A stretch of DNA of 64,000 bases. Source: Flavobacterium faecale (lineage in GTDB: Bacteria > Bacteroidota > Bacteroidia > Flavobacteriales > Flavobacteriaceae). Shown here one piece after another: positions 1 through 8,849 of this stretch. Every line of letters starts with the position of its first letter. Within the stretch, counting starts at the first letter, position 1. The stretch covers positions 682,001 to 746,000 of the forward strand of contig NZ_CP020918.1 in the NCBI RefSeq assembly GCF_003076455.1. The letters run 5' to 3'. The translations under genes and the position numbers were made by a program. The notes below the pieces were generated by a model that was not told where the DNA came from, ran no database searches, and saw only the letters and a list, made by a program, of their open reading frames with translations.

Positions 1-2178
1 AGCACCTTGACCTTCGTATCCATGAGGCAATAACATTACCAATCCGTTTTGATTGTTCCATTTGTCTTCTCCACAAGAGATGTATTGGTCAATCATAATT
101 TGAGCTCCGTTAGAGAAATCTCCAAACTGTGCTTCCCAAATTGTCAAGGCATTTGGATTTGCTAAGGCATAACCGTAGTCAAAACCTAATACACCATACT
201 CAGACAAGAAAGAGTTATATATACGGAAGTTTCCTTTTTTGTTTTCGATGTTGTTCAACAACACCACTTTTTCTTCTGAATCTTCTACTTTTACAACCGC
301 ATGACGGTGAGAAAAAGTCCCACGCTCTACATCTTGACCAGAAATACGAATATCATACCCTTCTGTCAATAATGTACCGTAAGCCAATGTCTCAGCAGTA
401 CCCCAATCTACTGCGTCGTTATTATAAACAGTTTGTCTATCATTAACGATTTTAGTGATTTTATTGATGAATTTTTTGTCTGATGGTAAGTTTGATACTG
501 TTTTGATGATCGAGTCAAGAGTTGCTCTTTCTACTTTAGTATTTGCTTTCTCCAACATTCCTTTATCAGAAACTTGCTCAAAACCAATCCATTCATTTCT
601 CATAAACGGAGTGATCACTGTCAATTCTTTTTTACGAGACGCTTCAAGATTTTGATCTAGGTCTTCTTTGTATTCTTTCTCTAAAGTCTTAACCAAATTA
701 CCATCGATTACACCTTGAGACAATAACTTCTCAGCATATATATCTCTTGGATTTTGGTGCTTAGCGATGATTTTGTATAAAACTGGTTGTGTAAAACGAG
801 GCTCATCACCTTCATTATGACCGTATTTTCTATATCCTAATAAGTCAATAAATACATCACGACCAAACTCCATTCTGAAATCCAATGCAAATTGAATAGC
901 GTGTACAACTGATTCTGCATCATCTGCATTCACGTGTAATACAGGTGACAAAGTAACTTTGGCAACATCTGTACAATAGGTTGATGAACGAGCGTCAAGG
1001 TAGTTTGTTGTAAAACCTACTTGGTTGTTGATTACAATATGGATAGTTCCACCGGTTTTGTAACCATCTAATTGTGCCATTTGAATAATCTCATAAAGAA
1101 TACCTTGTCCTGCAATTGCAGCATCACCGTGAACGGCAATAGGTAATACTTTAGAAAAATCATTTGGATAATATTTATCTTGTTTCGCTCTAGTGATTCC
1201 TTCAATTACTGCACCTACAGTTTCAAGGTGCGAAGGGTTTGGAGCCAAGTTGATGTTGATTTTTTTACCAGACTTGGTAACTTTGTCAGCTGTAAGACCT
1301 AAATGGTATTTTACGTCACCGTCAAAATATTCTTGATCATAATCTTTTCCGTCAAACTCCCCAAAAATGTCTTGAGTTGATTTTCCAAAAATATTAGCCA
1401 AAACATTCAAACGACCACGGTGTGCCATTCCCATTACAAACTGCTCTACTCCTTTTTCGGCTGCTCTTTCGATCAAAGCATCCAAAGCTGGAATGATAGT
1501 CTCTCCACCTTCAAGTGAAAAACGTTTTTGACCTACATATTTAGTATGCAAGAAATTTTCAAAAGAAACCGCTTGGTTCAATTTGTTTAAAATTCCTTTT
1601 TTCTCCTCTGAAGAGAACGTAGGCTGGTTTTCGTTGATACTTAATTTGTCTTGAATCCATTCAACAATTTCTGGCTTACGGATGTACATGTACTCCACAC
1701 CAATATGTTGACAATAAATTTTTCTTAAATGCTCAATAATCTGAGCTAGTGAAGAAGGTTGTAGCCCTAAAACTTTGGCAGCGTCAAAAACCGTACTTAA
1801 ATCGGCAGATGAAAGACCAAAAGTCTCTAAATCTAAAGTTGGAGTAAATGATCTACGATCTCTTACCGGATTTGTTTGGGTAAACAAATGTCCTCTAGAA
1901 CGGTACCCTTCAACCAATTTCAAAACTTTAAATTCTTTTTGAAGTTGCTCTGAAATCTTACTGTTATCAACAGGAGTCGATACTACAGAAGAAACAGATG
2001 CTGCGGGTGCGCTGTATTGTGCTCCGTTTTCGTCATTATACGTTTCCATCCCAAAGTCAAAACCTTGAAAGAAACTTCTCCAGCTTGGCTCAACGCTATC
2101 TGGGTTTTCTAAATATTGATCGTATAGTTGCGCGAAAAATTCGGTATGTGCTGCGTTTAAAAATGAAAACCTATCCAT
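1..2178 (-). CDS. sucA: 2-oxoglutarate dehydrogenase E1 component, 5' part (C-terminus outside window)
   Basis: Reading the complement from the ATG at 2176-2178 gives an open frame of 726 codons that runs off the left edge, so about 200 C-terminal residues are missing (the family is usually about 920-930 residues). The N-terminus (MDRFSFLNAAHTEFFAQLYD) is the E1o-specific segment that docks the complex. The thiamine-diphosphate-binding core follows, with stretches such as MGMAHRGRLNVLANI, HGDAAIAGQG and GYRKYGHNEGDEP. SucA decarboxylates 2-oxoglutarate in the TCA cycle and passes the succinyl group to SucB, expected just beyond the left edge. It is divergent from the outer-membrane protein gene at 2297. 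Confidence 0.96.
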   Translation of the reverse strand, partial: MDRFSFLNAAHTEFFAQLYDQYLENPDSVEPSWRSFFQGFDFGMETYNDENGAQYSAPAASVSSVVSTPVDNSKISEQLQKEFKVLKLVEGYRSRGHLFTQTNPVRDRRSFTPTLDLETFGLSSADLSTVFDAAKVLGLQPSSLAQIIEHLRKIYCQHIGVEYMYIRKPEIVEWIQDKLSINENQPTFSSEEKKGILNKLNQAVSFENFLHTKYVGQKRFSLEGGETIIPALDALIERAAEKGVEQFVMGMAHRGRLNVLANIFGKSTQDIFGEFDGKDYDQEYFDGDVKYHLGLTADKVTKSGKKININLAPNPSHLETVGAVIEGITRAKQDKYYPNDFSKVLPIAVHGDAAIAGQGILYEIIQMAQLDGYKTGGTIHIVINNQVGFTTNYLDARSSTYCTDVAKVTLSPVLHVNADDAESVVHAIQFALDFRMEFGRDVFIDLLGYRKYGHNEGDEPRFTQPVLYKIIAKHQNPRDIYAEKLLSQGVIDGNLVKTLEKEYKEDLDQNLEASRKKELTVITPFMRNEWIGFEQVSDKGMLEKANTKVERATLDSIIKTVSNLPSDKKFINKITKIVNDRQTVYNNDAVDWGTAETLAYGTLLTEGYDIRISGQDVERGTFSHRHAVVKVEDSEEKVVLLNNIENKKGNFRIYNSFLSEYGVLGFDYGYALANPNALTIWEAQFGDFSNGAQIMIDQYISCGEDKWNNQNGLVMLLPHGYEGQGA

Positions 2179-2268
2179 AATGTTAGTGAATATACTTTTT
2201 GTTAAATAGTTCGACAAAAATACAATAATCAATTATAACTGAATCTTTTTTTTAGCTACTTTTACATA

Positions 2269-2276
2269 TAGATTTG
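2269..2276 (+). promoter_or_regulatory. Putative -7 promoter box TAGATTTG
   Basis: The word matches the Bacteroidota -7 consensus TAnnTTTG and lies 20 nt before the ATG of the barrel protein gene. No clear -33 TTTG is visible at the usual spacing. Confidence 0.45.
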
Positions 2277-2296
2277 TTAAAAAAAACTATAATTAG

Positions 2297-2842
2297 ATGA
2301 AAAATACTCACCAATCAAGCTTTTTAGACCTACAATTTATTTTAATAGCACTTTTTGTAAGTTGTTTTGCAAGTGCTCAATTTCAAAATAAAAACCCCAA
2401 TCTTCCCAATAATTTTTTGGATAAGGTTCAATTTGGAGGAGGACTTGGGCTCAGTTTAGGAAACGGCTACACCGATATATCCATCTCCCCATCGGCAATT
2501 TACAACGTTAATCAATACTTTTCGGCGGGACTTGGCGTACAATATACCTACGCAAAATTAAAGAATTCCTATACCTCAAACCTTTATGGCGGAAGTGTGA
2601 TCACCTTATTCAATCCACTACCAGAAATCCAACTTTCGGCAGAATTAGAGCAACTTCGTGTCAACGTAACTGGTGTACCTTCAAATAATTTTACCGAAAA
2701 TTTTTGGAATACCGCCCTGTTTTTGGGTGCAGGTTATCGTAGTAGTAACGCCACTATTGGTATACGATACAATGTTTTGTACAAAGAAAATAATCTTGCC
2801 TACAACACAGCATTCATGCCTTTTGTACGATTTTATTTTTAA
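2297..2842 (+). CDS. Small outer-membrane beta-barrel protein, unknown function
   Basis: The 181-residue product has an N-terminal hydrophobic segment (ILIALFVSCFASAQ) typical of a Sec signal peptide cleaved after an ASAQ-like motif. The rest alternates glycine- and aromatic-rich short strands (FGGGLGLSLGNGYTDISISP, YFSAGLGVQYTYAKL, IGIRYNVLY) and ends in FMPFVRFYF, the terminal aromatic signature of outer-membrane barrels. I see no catalytic motif. Proteins in this position next to sucA in flavobacteria are sometimes labelled alpha-ketoglutarate decarboxylase, but the sequence supports only a barrel. It is monocistronic and converges on the minus-strand gene at 3001 across a large hairpin. 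Confidence 0.75.
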   Translation: MKNTHQSSFLDLQFILIALFVSCFASAQFQNKNPNLPNNFLDKVQFGGGLGLSLGNGYTDISISPSAIYNVNQYFSAGLGVQYTYAKLKNSYTSNLYGGSVITLFNPLPEIQLSAELEQLRVNVTGVPSNNFTENFWNTALFLGAGYRSSNATIGIRYNVLYKENNLAYNTAFMPFVRFYF

Positions 2843-2889
2843 GATTAGGAGCAAATTCCCGCCATACACTTCAAGCTATTCAAGTCTCA

Positions 2890-2955
2890 AGCTGTTTTTG
2901 TAGGGTCTAGGAGGAGCTTCTTTTAGTCGCTCTGCTAGCCCTACAAAAACTAGCT
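2890..2955. terminator. Large imperfect hairpin between convergent genes
   Basis: An inverted repeat of about 27 nt per arm (2890-2917 against 2929-2955) contains the complementary cores GTTTTTGTAGGG and CCCTACAAAAAC. It lies between the ends of the barrel gene (+) and the 118-residue gene (-), so it probably terminates both. Confidence 0.6.
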
Positions 2956-3000
2956 TTTTCCTTTAATAGGCTTTTCGTTTCTGTCAGGGCTAGTAAACTA

Positions 3001-3357
3001 CTACTTGTATTTATTTCGAAACCAAACCTTTTGCCATTCTCTTTTTAAAATCAAGAAAGCAACATCTGCAGACAAGGCAACCAAATCAGATCCGTCCAAA
3101 GCTTTGATTTGCTCTTCAGACACATCGATTATATATAGGAGGTTCAAATATTCAGCAAATTTATACTGAATCATACGGTATATTTTTTCGTGCAACTGAA
3201 CTTTAAGTTCATCAGGCGCAATACTTTTCGGAAAATCAATTCCTTCGTTTGCCAAATTGAAATCCTTATTAATCTGCTCAATCAAAGCAAGATATAACGA
3301 TTCTTTCGATGCTTCTTCGAGCAATAATTCAGCAGAAATTGGAGCTATAAAATTCAT
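3001..3357 (-). CDS. Hypothetical protein, 118 aa
   Basis: I do not recognise a named family. The 118-residue sequence is predicted mostly helical, without signal peptide or membrane segment, and ends in a basic tail (REWQKVWFRNKYK). Its ATG overlaps the stop codon of the upstream 243-residue gene by one base, so the two are translationally coupled and sit in the operon headed by the polyprenyl synthase gene. A soluble accessory role is possible but unproven. Confidence 0.7.
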   Translation of the reverse strand: MNFIAPISAELLLEEASKESLYLALIEQINKDFNLANEGIDFPKSIAPDELKVQLHEKIYRMIQYKFAEYLNLLYIIDVSEEQIKALDGSDLVALSADVAFLILKREWQKVWFRNKYK

Positions 3358-4088
3358 TATTTTTTATTTTTTTTAGTATCCCAAGCCTTCACAATTTTTG
3401 CCAGCAAGCTATCACCTCCTGCATAAAAAAATACTGCTCCCATTGGTGGATTTGAAGCGGGCAAATAACCAAAAATTGTTGGCTCCCAAGCCCAGCATTT
3501 AAAATAAGTACCTACCAATTCGATAAAAACAACACAAAGCGCTATAAAACAATATAGATTTTGCCATTGTTTCCTTTTTAATAACCAAAAGAAACCAACA
3601 CCAAAGAGTAGTGAAAAATAATCTTGAAGAAAAATAGCTACTCCCAAAAATAATAGGGCAAAAAACAGTAAAAAGTATTTCTGAATGTGCTTTTCCTTAG
3701 CGTATGCCCAAGTCGTATACGCGTACACATAACCCGAAGCATAAACGATAGCATGCCCCAAGGGTACGTAAAACGGAATCATATCTGTGCGGTAGTCGTA
3801 CATACCGAGTAGCTTACAAAAAATAAGTTCTCCGATATAGGACAAGCCCACCATAACAAGCATTAATTTTTTTAATTGCTTTTCGGCAGCATAATAAAAA
3901 CCTGCAAAATACAGCAATGCCATCACATTGGTAATTTGTCGGCCGTCAAAATACTGTTCTGTAAAAGCAACCGAATCGATGCCTAATGCTAAAATGGTAA
4001 AAAACGGAAAACAAAGCGCAAAGACCAATTGAAGTCTTGTACTTGAAACCGATTTTATATCCAAATTTACAGTACTACTATTACTCAT
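3357..4088 (-). CDS. Polytopic inner-membrane protein, unknown function
   Basis: The 243-residue product has about six to eight hydrophobic segments (for example LVFALCFPFFTILALGI, YFLLFFALLFLGVAIFL, LYCFIALCVVFIELVGTYF) separated by short basic loops (KRKQWQN, KKNKK tail). It contains no recognisable transporter or enzyme signature. It lies 15 bp downstream of the polyprenyl synthase gene and overlaps the next gene by one base, so it is transcribed with them. A role linked to isoprenoid or carotenoid membranes is only inferred from position. Confidence 0.75.
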   Translation of the reverse strand: MSNSSTVNLDIKSVSSTRLQLVFALCFPFFTILALGIDSVAFTEQYFDGRQITNVMALLYFAGFYYAAEKQLKKLMLVMVGLSYIGELIFCKLLGMYDYRTDMIPFYVPLGHAIVYASGYVYAYTTWAYAKEKHIQKYFLLFFALLFLGVAIFLQDYFSLLFGVGFFWLLKRKQWQNLYCFIALCVVFIELVGTYFKCWAWEPTIFGYLPASNPPMGAVFFYAGGDSLLAKIVKAWDTKKNKK

Positions 4089-4103
4089 ACTATACGATTT
4101 GAA

Positions 4104-5078
4104 TTAGGCTTTTCTATTCATTAAATTCTCACCAAAAGCTTTTAACAATAGCTTTTTATCCTCGGCAATATTCATTTTTTCTAAAGTCTCAAAAGCCTTC
4201 ATGGTATAGTCTTCGATAGCCGTTTGCGTAATAATATCTGCAGTTGAACGAACAAAAATAGCTTTGACATTTTCGATTTTTTCGGTACTATCTTCGAGTG
4301 AACTTGCAAACCATTGTAATAACAAAGCTTTATCTTCCGGAGTTGCAGCCGAAATAGCTTTTAGATACAGATAGGTTTTTTTATTTTCGATAATATCACC
4401 ACCAACTTGTTTCCCAAAAGTTTCTGGATTACCAAAAGCGTCTAAATAATCATCTTGCAACTGAAAAGCAAGACCAAGATTTAGTCCAAATTCATAAATT
4501 AGATTTGCGTTTTCGGTTGTCGTTTCGGCAATTATAGCCCCCATTTTCATAGCAGCAGCCACCAATACAGCTGTTTTGTACTCGATCATTTTCAAATACT
4601 CAGGTATTGTAACATCGGTGCGTTCTTCAAAATCCACATCCCATTGTTGACCTTCACAAACCTCCAAAGCTGTTTTACTAAATAATTTTGCCAAATCTCT
4701 AAAGATAGCTGGCTCATATTGTTCAAAATATTGATACGCTAATATCAACATAGCATCACCAGACAAAATTCCGGTATTAATGTTCCATTTTTCATGTACC
4801 GTTTGGTTTCCACGACGCAAAGGCGCATCATCCATAATATCATCATGCACTAACGAAAAATTATGAAAAACCTCCACTGCCATTGCTGCCGGAAGCGCTT
4901 GCTCACATGATGCGTTAAAAACCTCTGCGGCCATCAAAGTCAATACTGGACGCATCCTCTTGCCACCTAATTCTAAAATATACTGAATAGGTTCGTATAG
5001 ATTTTTAGGCTCTTTATCTATAGACTGATTTTGTAAATAGTTGATAAAGATATCCTGGTACTGCGAAATAGATTGCAT
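4104..5078 (-). CDS. Polyprenyl (isoprenyl) diphosphate synthase
   Basis: The 324-residue protein is a trans-type prenyl chain-elongation enzyme that condenses isopentenyl diphosphate with an allylic diphosphate. The first aspartate-rich motif is DDIMDD at residues 79-84, followed by the RRG of the substrate-binding segment. The second is DDYLD at 209-213, and the conserved GGKRMRP lies at 38-44. Length and motifs fit the geranylgeranyl/octaprenyl synthase group. Chain length cannot be read with confidence, so neither ispA nor ispB is assigned. It is the first gene of a three-gene minus-strand operon and probably feeds quinone, carotenoid or carrier-lipid synthesis. Confidence 0.93.
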   Translation of the reverse strand: MQSISQYQDIFINYLQNQSIDKEPKNLYEPIQYILELGGKRMRPVLTLMAAEVFNASCEQALPAAMAVEVFHNFSLVHDDIMDDAPLRRGNQTVHEKWNINTGILSGDAMLILAYQYFEQYEPAIFRDLAKLFSKTALEVCEGQQWDVDFEERTDVTIPEYLKMIEYKTAVLVAAAMKMGAIIAETTTENANLIYEFGLNLGLAFQLQDDYLDAFGNPETFGKQVGGDIIENKKTYLYLKAISAATPEDKALLLQWFASSLEDSTEKIENVKAIFVRSTADIITQTAIEDYTMKAFETLEKMNIAEDKKLLLKAFGENLMNRKA

Positions 5079-5164
5079 AAAAATAATTTTCGGCTAAAAT
5101 ACAGTAATCCTACTTGATTACAAACACGCAATAAAAATCAAATGTTAAATAAATGCAAATACAA

Positions 5165-5205
5165 AGGAAACTATTTTGGTGTTTAAAGTTTCCTGTCTAC
5201 ATTTG
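5165..5205 (+). promoter_or_regulatory. Promoter of the efflux operon with candidate TetR operator
   Basis: TTG at 5176-5178 and TACATTTG at 5198-5205, separated by 19 nt, form a textbook Bacteroidota promoter. A perfect inverted repeat AGGAAACT (5165-5172) / AGTTTCCT (5187-5194) with a 14-nt spacer is centred on the -33 box. A dimer bound there would block the promoter; the TetR protein at 5810 is the obvious candidate. Confidence 0.65.
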
Positions 5206-5268
5206 CCCAAAAATTAACATATTCAAAATTACTCTTAACTAGTCATTAAGACCTCAAATAAGCATGCT

Positions 5269-5790
5269 ATGGAAACAAAATGGACTATAGATTCAGATCA
5301 ATCTGATGTACTCATAAAAATCAAACATTCAATCGTAGCGTACATCGCAGGAACTACAAACAACTTTAAAGGGAATGTAGATTTAAAGGATGACCATATC
5401 GAAAACGCCAATATAGAATTTTCACTGGATGTGAACAACAAAGAAAACAAACTGGAGCAAATTGACACTTTTTTAAGAATAAATGATTTTATTGAAACGG
5501 AACGATATCCTATTATTAACTTTAAATCGACCTCTTTTCAAAAGGTAAATCAAAACATCAATTTCTTAAAAGGAAATTTGACGGTAAAAAACATCACCAA
5601 AGTAATCGAGCTCGATACCGCATTTTTGGGATATAATTTTTACAACGGTGTTCGAAAAGCTTCTTTTGAAGTAAAAGGAACAATCAACAGAAATGATTTC
5701 GATCTAAAGACAAACTCCATTTTTCAAAAAGATGGTATCATGATGGGACAAGATTTATTGATTGAAGCCAATCTAGAATTTACAGCATAA
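5269..5790 (+). CDS. YceI family protein (cytoplasmic form)
   Basis: The 173-residue protein starts WTIDSDQSDVLIKIKHSIVA and continues with the lipocalin-like YceI pattern: GTTNNFKGNVDLKD, then INDFIETERYPIINFKSTSF, then a C-terminal segment with MMGQDLLIEANLEF. YceI proteins bind long polyisoprenoid or amide lipids. There is no signal peptide, so this copy probably stays in the cytoplasm. It is the first gene of the operon with a TetR regulator and an RND efflux system, 19 bp before the regulator gene. This suggests a stress or lipophile link to the exporter, but the ligand is unknown. Confidence 0.88.
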   Translation: METKWTIDSDQSDVLIKIKHSIVAYIAGTTNNFKGNVDLKDDHIENANIEFSLDVNNKENKLEQIDTFLRINDFIETERYPIINFKSTSFQKVNQNINFLKGNLTVKNITKVIELDTAFLGYNFYNGVRKASFEVKGTINRNDFDLKTNSIFQKDGIMMGQDLLIEANLEFTA

Positions 5791-5809
5791 AAGAATTAAT
5801 GAAAAGATA

Positions 5810-6412
5810 ATGAAAGAGAAGATAATAAAAAAAGCTGGCGAGCTATTTTTAAGACTAGGATTCAAAAGCATAACGATGGATGACATTGCGGGCGAAATGT
5901 GTATCTCAAAAAAGACAATTTACAAGTATTTTTGCAACAAAGAAGTACTTGTAGAAGAAAGCACCAACTTGATGCACATCGAGATTCATCAAACGATCGA
6001 TAGAATAATGGCAGAAAACAGAAATGCTATCGAGGAGAATTTTAAAATTCGCGAAATGTTTAGTGATATGTTCAAATCATCTGCCGACACGTCACCACTC
6101 TATCAATTAAAAAAACATTATCCTGAGATTTACCAAAAAGTAATCTCAAGAGAAATAACAGATTGCTCCACTTGGTTCCGAACCAATATTGCAAAAGGTA
6201 TAGCTGAAAATTTGTATCGAAAAGAAATAGATATAGAAGCTTATGTTCAATTTTATTATACCTTAATATTCAATATTAACGAGAATACAAGTTCTGAGAA
6301 AGAATTGCAACGATTAGAATTACAAGTATTGGAATATCATACCCGAGCTATGGCAACAGCAGACGGAATTATAGAACTAGAAAAACAACTACAAAACACA
6401 AATACCAAATGA
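5810..6412 (+). CDS. TetR/AcrR family transcriptional regulator
   Basis: The 200-residue protein has an N-terminal TetR helix-turn-helix at about residues 18-48 (GFKSITMDDIAGEMCISKKT, then YKYFCNKE). A helical ligand-binding domain follows. The family acts as ligand-released repressors. It is encoded between yceI and the TolC gene, and its TGA overlaps the ATG of the TolC gene by four bases (6409-6412), so the regulator is made together with the pump it probably controls. The inverted repeat at 5165-5194 on the operon promoter is a candidate binding site. The inducer is unknown. Confidence 0.93.
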   Translation: MKEKIIKKAGELFLRLGFKSITMDDIAGEMCISKKTIYKYFCNKEVLVEESTNLMHIEIHQTIDRIMAENRNAIEENFKIREMFSDMFKSSADTSPLYQLKKHYPEIYQKVISREITDCSTWFRTNIAKGIAENLYRKEIDIEAYVQFYYTLIFNINENTSSEKELQRLELQVLEYHTRAMATADGIIELEKQLQNTNTK

Positions 6413-7749
6413 GAAAACTAATTTTATTAACGTTCTTAACTTTTGCCCTGACGGTAAAAGGCCAAGAAATAAAGAAGTTAACGCTAAAAGATGCGATTAC
6501 TTATGCCCTAGAAAACAAAGCGGACGCCAAAAAAGCAAAGCTAAAAGTAGAAAACAGCGAATACCAAATCCAAGAGGTACGCGCGCGAGCTTTACCGCAA
6601 ATTGCAGCCACAGGAAGTCTAAATTACAATCCTATTTTACAAACTACAGTAATTGATGGTGCAGCATTTGGAGCACCTGGAACAACTATCCAAGCAGCCT
6701 TTGGGCAAAAATGGAGCTCAACTGCAGGAGTTTCTTTAACACAAGCCTTGTTTGACCAATCTGTTTTTATTGGATTAAAAGCCGCTAAGACTACGAGAGA
6801 GTTTTACCAAATAAATGACCAATTAACAGAGGAACAAGTAATTGAGAGAGTAGCAAACAATTATTACCAAGTATATGTTTTGCGTCAAAAATTAGCATTA
6901 TTAGAAAGCAACTTAGCTACAACAACAAAAGTTCGTGACATTGTAAAAGGACAATATGATAATGGTTTGGCCAAAAGAATCGATTTGGATCGAATGACCG
7001 TAAACTTGTCAAACATCAAAACTCAGAAAATTCAAATAACCAATGCAATTCAATTACAAGAAAACACATTAAAATTCTATATCGGAATGCCAATCGATAC
7101 CGTAATTGAAATTCCACAATCTGATTTTGAAGTTACACCAGCAGCACTTTCTGAAACACCAAACACTTCTACGCGTACAGAGTTTTTGGTTTTGAAAAAA
7201 CAAGAAGAATTATTAGAGCTTCAAAAGCAATCGGTAATGGCGGGTTACTACCCTACACTATCTTTATCTGCTAGTTACAATTATATTGGACAAGGGCAAC
7301 AATTACCTTGGTTTGCAAAACCTTCAAATGGTGTATACTGGTCAGATTTCTCTGCTATTGGACTAAATTTAAGAGTGCCTATATTTTCTGGATTTAGTAC
7401 CAAAGCCAAAGTAAGTCAAGCTGATGTACAACTAAAATCGTTGCGTGAAGATATTAACGATACCAAACTTGCATTGGATCTTGATTATAAAAATGCTAAA
7501 ACTCAAATCGAAAATAGCCTTACCACTATCCAGAACCAAAAAGAAAACATGCAATTGGCTGAGGAAATTAGACAAAACATCAATAACAATTTCTTGCAAG
7601 GTCTAGCTTCTCTGACCGATTTGCTAGATGCTGAAAACGCTTCTACCGATGCTCAAAACAATTATACAGCAGCCATATTAGATTACAAACTGGCTGAAAT
7701 CAAACTTATCAAATCAAAAGGACAACTAAAATCATTAATAAATAACTAA
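6409..7749 (+). CDS. TolC-type outer-membrane efflux protein
   Basis: The 446-residue protein has an N-terminal signal peptide (LILLTFLTFALTVKGQ) and the two-repeat coiled-coil architecture of outer-membrane factors. LTLKDAITYALENKADAKKA opens the first repeat, and the second repeat ends in NNFLQGLASLTDLLDAENA, a hallmark of the family. It forms the outer-membrane duct of a tripartite exporter with the next two genes. It overlaps the TetR gene by four bases and ends 1 bp before the membrane-fusion gene. Confidence 0.95.
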   Translation: MRKLILLTFLTFALTVKGQEIKKLTLKDAITYALENKADAKKAKLKVENSEYQIQEVRARALPQIAATGSLNYNPILQTTVIDGAAFGAPGTTIQAAFGQKWSSTAGVSLTQALFDQSVFIGLKAAKTTREFYQINDQLTEEQVIERVANNYYQVYVLRQKLALLESNLATTTKVRDIVKGQYDNGLAKRIDLDRMTVNLSNIKTQKIQITNAIQLQENTLKFYIGMPIDTVIEIPQSDFEVTPAALSETPNTSTRTEFLVLKKQEELLELQKQSVMAGYYPTLSLSASYNYIGQGQQLPWFAKPSNGVYWSDFSAIGLNLRVPIFSGFSTKAKVSQADVQLKSLREDINDTKLALDLDYKNAKTQIENSLTTIQNQKENMQLAEEIRQNINNNFLQGLASLTDLLDAENASTDAQNNYTAAILDYKLAEIKLIKSKGQLKSLINN

Positions 7750-7750
7750 A

Positions 7751-8818
7751 ATGAAGAAGACCATAACTACCGTAATTATCATTATCGCTGCACTAGCTTT
7801 AATAGGTTTTATATTGACGAAGAATAAAACAGAGAACGAAGAAAAAATTGCCATTGTTGCTGAGAAAAACGCAAGTGTATCTGTAAAAGTAGCTACTGTA
7901 AAAACGGAAGAAGTTTCTTTGGATTTCGTTGCAAATGGTACTTTTGAAGCCAAACAAGAATTAATTTTTACAGCTGAAAAATCAGGAAAAGTAATTAGTG
8001 TATTAGCTAAAGAAGGTGATCGTGTGAGCGTAGGTCAAACCCTTGCAATTATGAGAGGTGACGCTATAAATATTAATGCTCAAGCAGCTCAAGCGGCATA
8101 CTTAAACGCTAAAACTGATTATAGCCGTTTTGAAAACGCTTATAAAACTGGAGGAGTAACCAAACAACAATTGGATCAATCAAAAGTAATGATGATCAAT
8201 GCTGAAGCAAGTTACAAGCAAGCCAAAATTAATATTGGTGATACTCGAATTAAAGCGCCTATAAGTGGATTTATCAATAAAAAATTCATTGAGCCAGGTT
8301 CTATGTTAACAGCAATGCCGTCTACTAATTTGTTCGAAATTGTAAATACGAATACGCTAAAATTAACCGTGGCTGTCAACGAATCTCAAGTTGCAAAATT
8401 GAAAACAGGAAATACTATTTCAGTTACTTCAAGTGTATATCCTGACCAAACTTTTTCGGGTAAAATCACTTTTATTGCAGCAAAAGCTGATGCTACTCTA
8501 AATTTCCCTATCGAAATCGAAATTGCAAATAACACCAATAACGATTTGAAAGCAGGAATGTATGGAACTGCAACTTTCAAATCGGCACAACAACAACAAA
8601 ACCTTACAGTTATTCCAAGAACTGCCTTTGTAGGTAGTGTGAATAGCAACCAAGTTTTCGTAGTAGAAAACGGAATCGCAAAAATGAAAAAAGTAACTGG
8701 TGGAAGAATTTTTGGTGACCTAGTAGAAGTTATAAATGGCTTATCTGATGGAGAAACTGTTGTTACTACAGGTCAAATCAACCTTCAAGATGGAAGTACA
8801 GTAGAAGTTATCAAATAA
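7751..8818 (+). CDS. RND efflux periplasmic adaptor (membrane-fusion protein)
   Basis: The 355-residue protein begins with a membrane anchor (ITTVIIIIAALALIGFIL). The split biotinyl-lipoyl domain follows (GKVISVLAKEGDRVSVGQTL, later IKAPISGFINKKFIEPGSML), flanking an alpha-hairpin, then the beta-barrel and membrane-proximal domains. These features are typical of HlyD/AcrA-like adaptors that join the RND pump to TolC. Only 31 bp separate it from the pump gene. No lipobox is seen, so it is probably held by the uncleaved N-terminal helix. Confidence 0.95.
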   Translation: MKKTITTVIIIIAALALIGFILTKNKTENEEKIAIVAEKNASVSVKVATVKTEEVSLDFVANGTFEAKQELIFTAEKSGKVISVLAKEGDRVSVGQTLAIMRGDAININAQAAQAAYLNAKTDYSRFENAYKTGGVTKQQLDQSKVMMINAEASYKQAKINIGDTRIKAPISGFINKKFIEPGSMLTAMPSTNLFEIVNTNTLKLTVAVNESQVAKLKTGNTISVTSSVYPDQTFSGKITFIAAKADATLNFPIEIEIANNTNNDLKAGMYGTATFKSAQQQQNLTVIPRTAFVGSVNSNQVFVVENGIAKMKKVTGGRIFGDLVEVINGLSDGETVVTTGQINLQDGSTVEVIK

Positions 8819-8849
8819 TTTATTTCTAGTAATCAACAGATAAAAACAT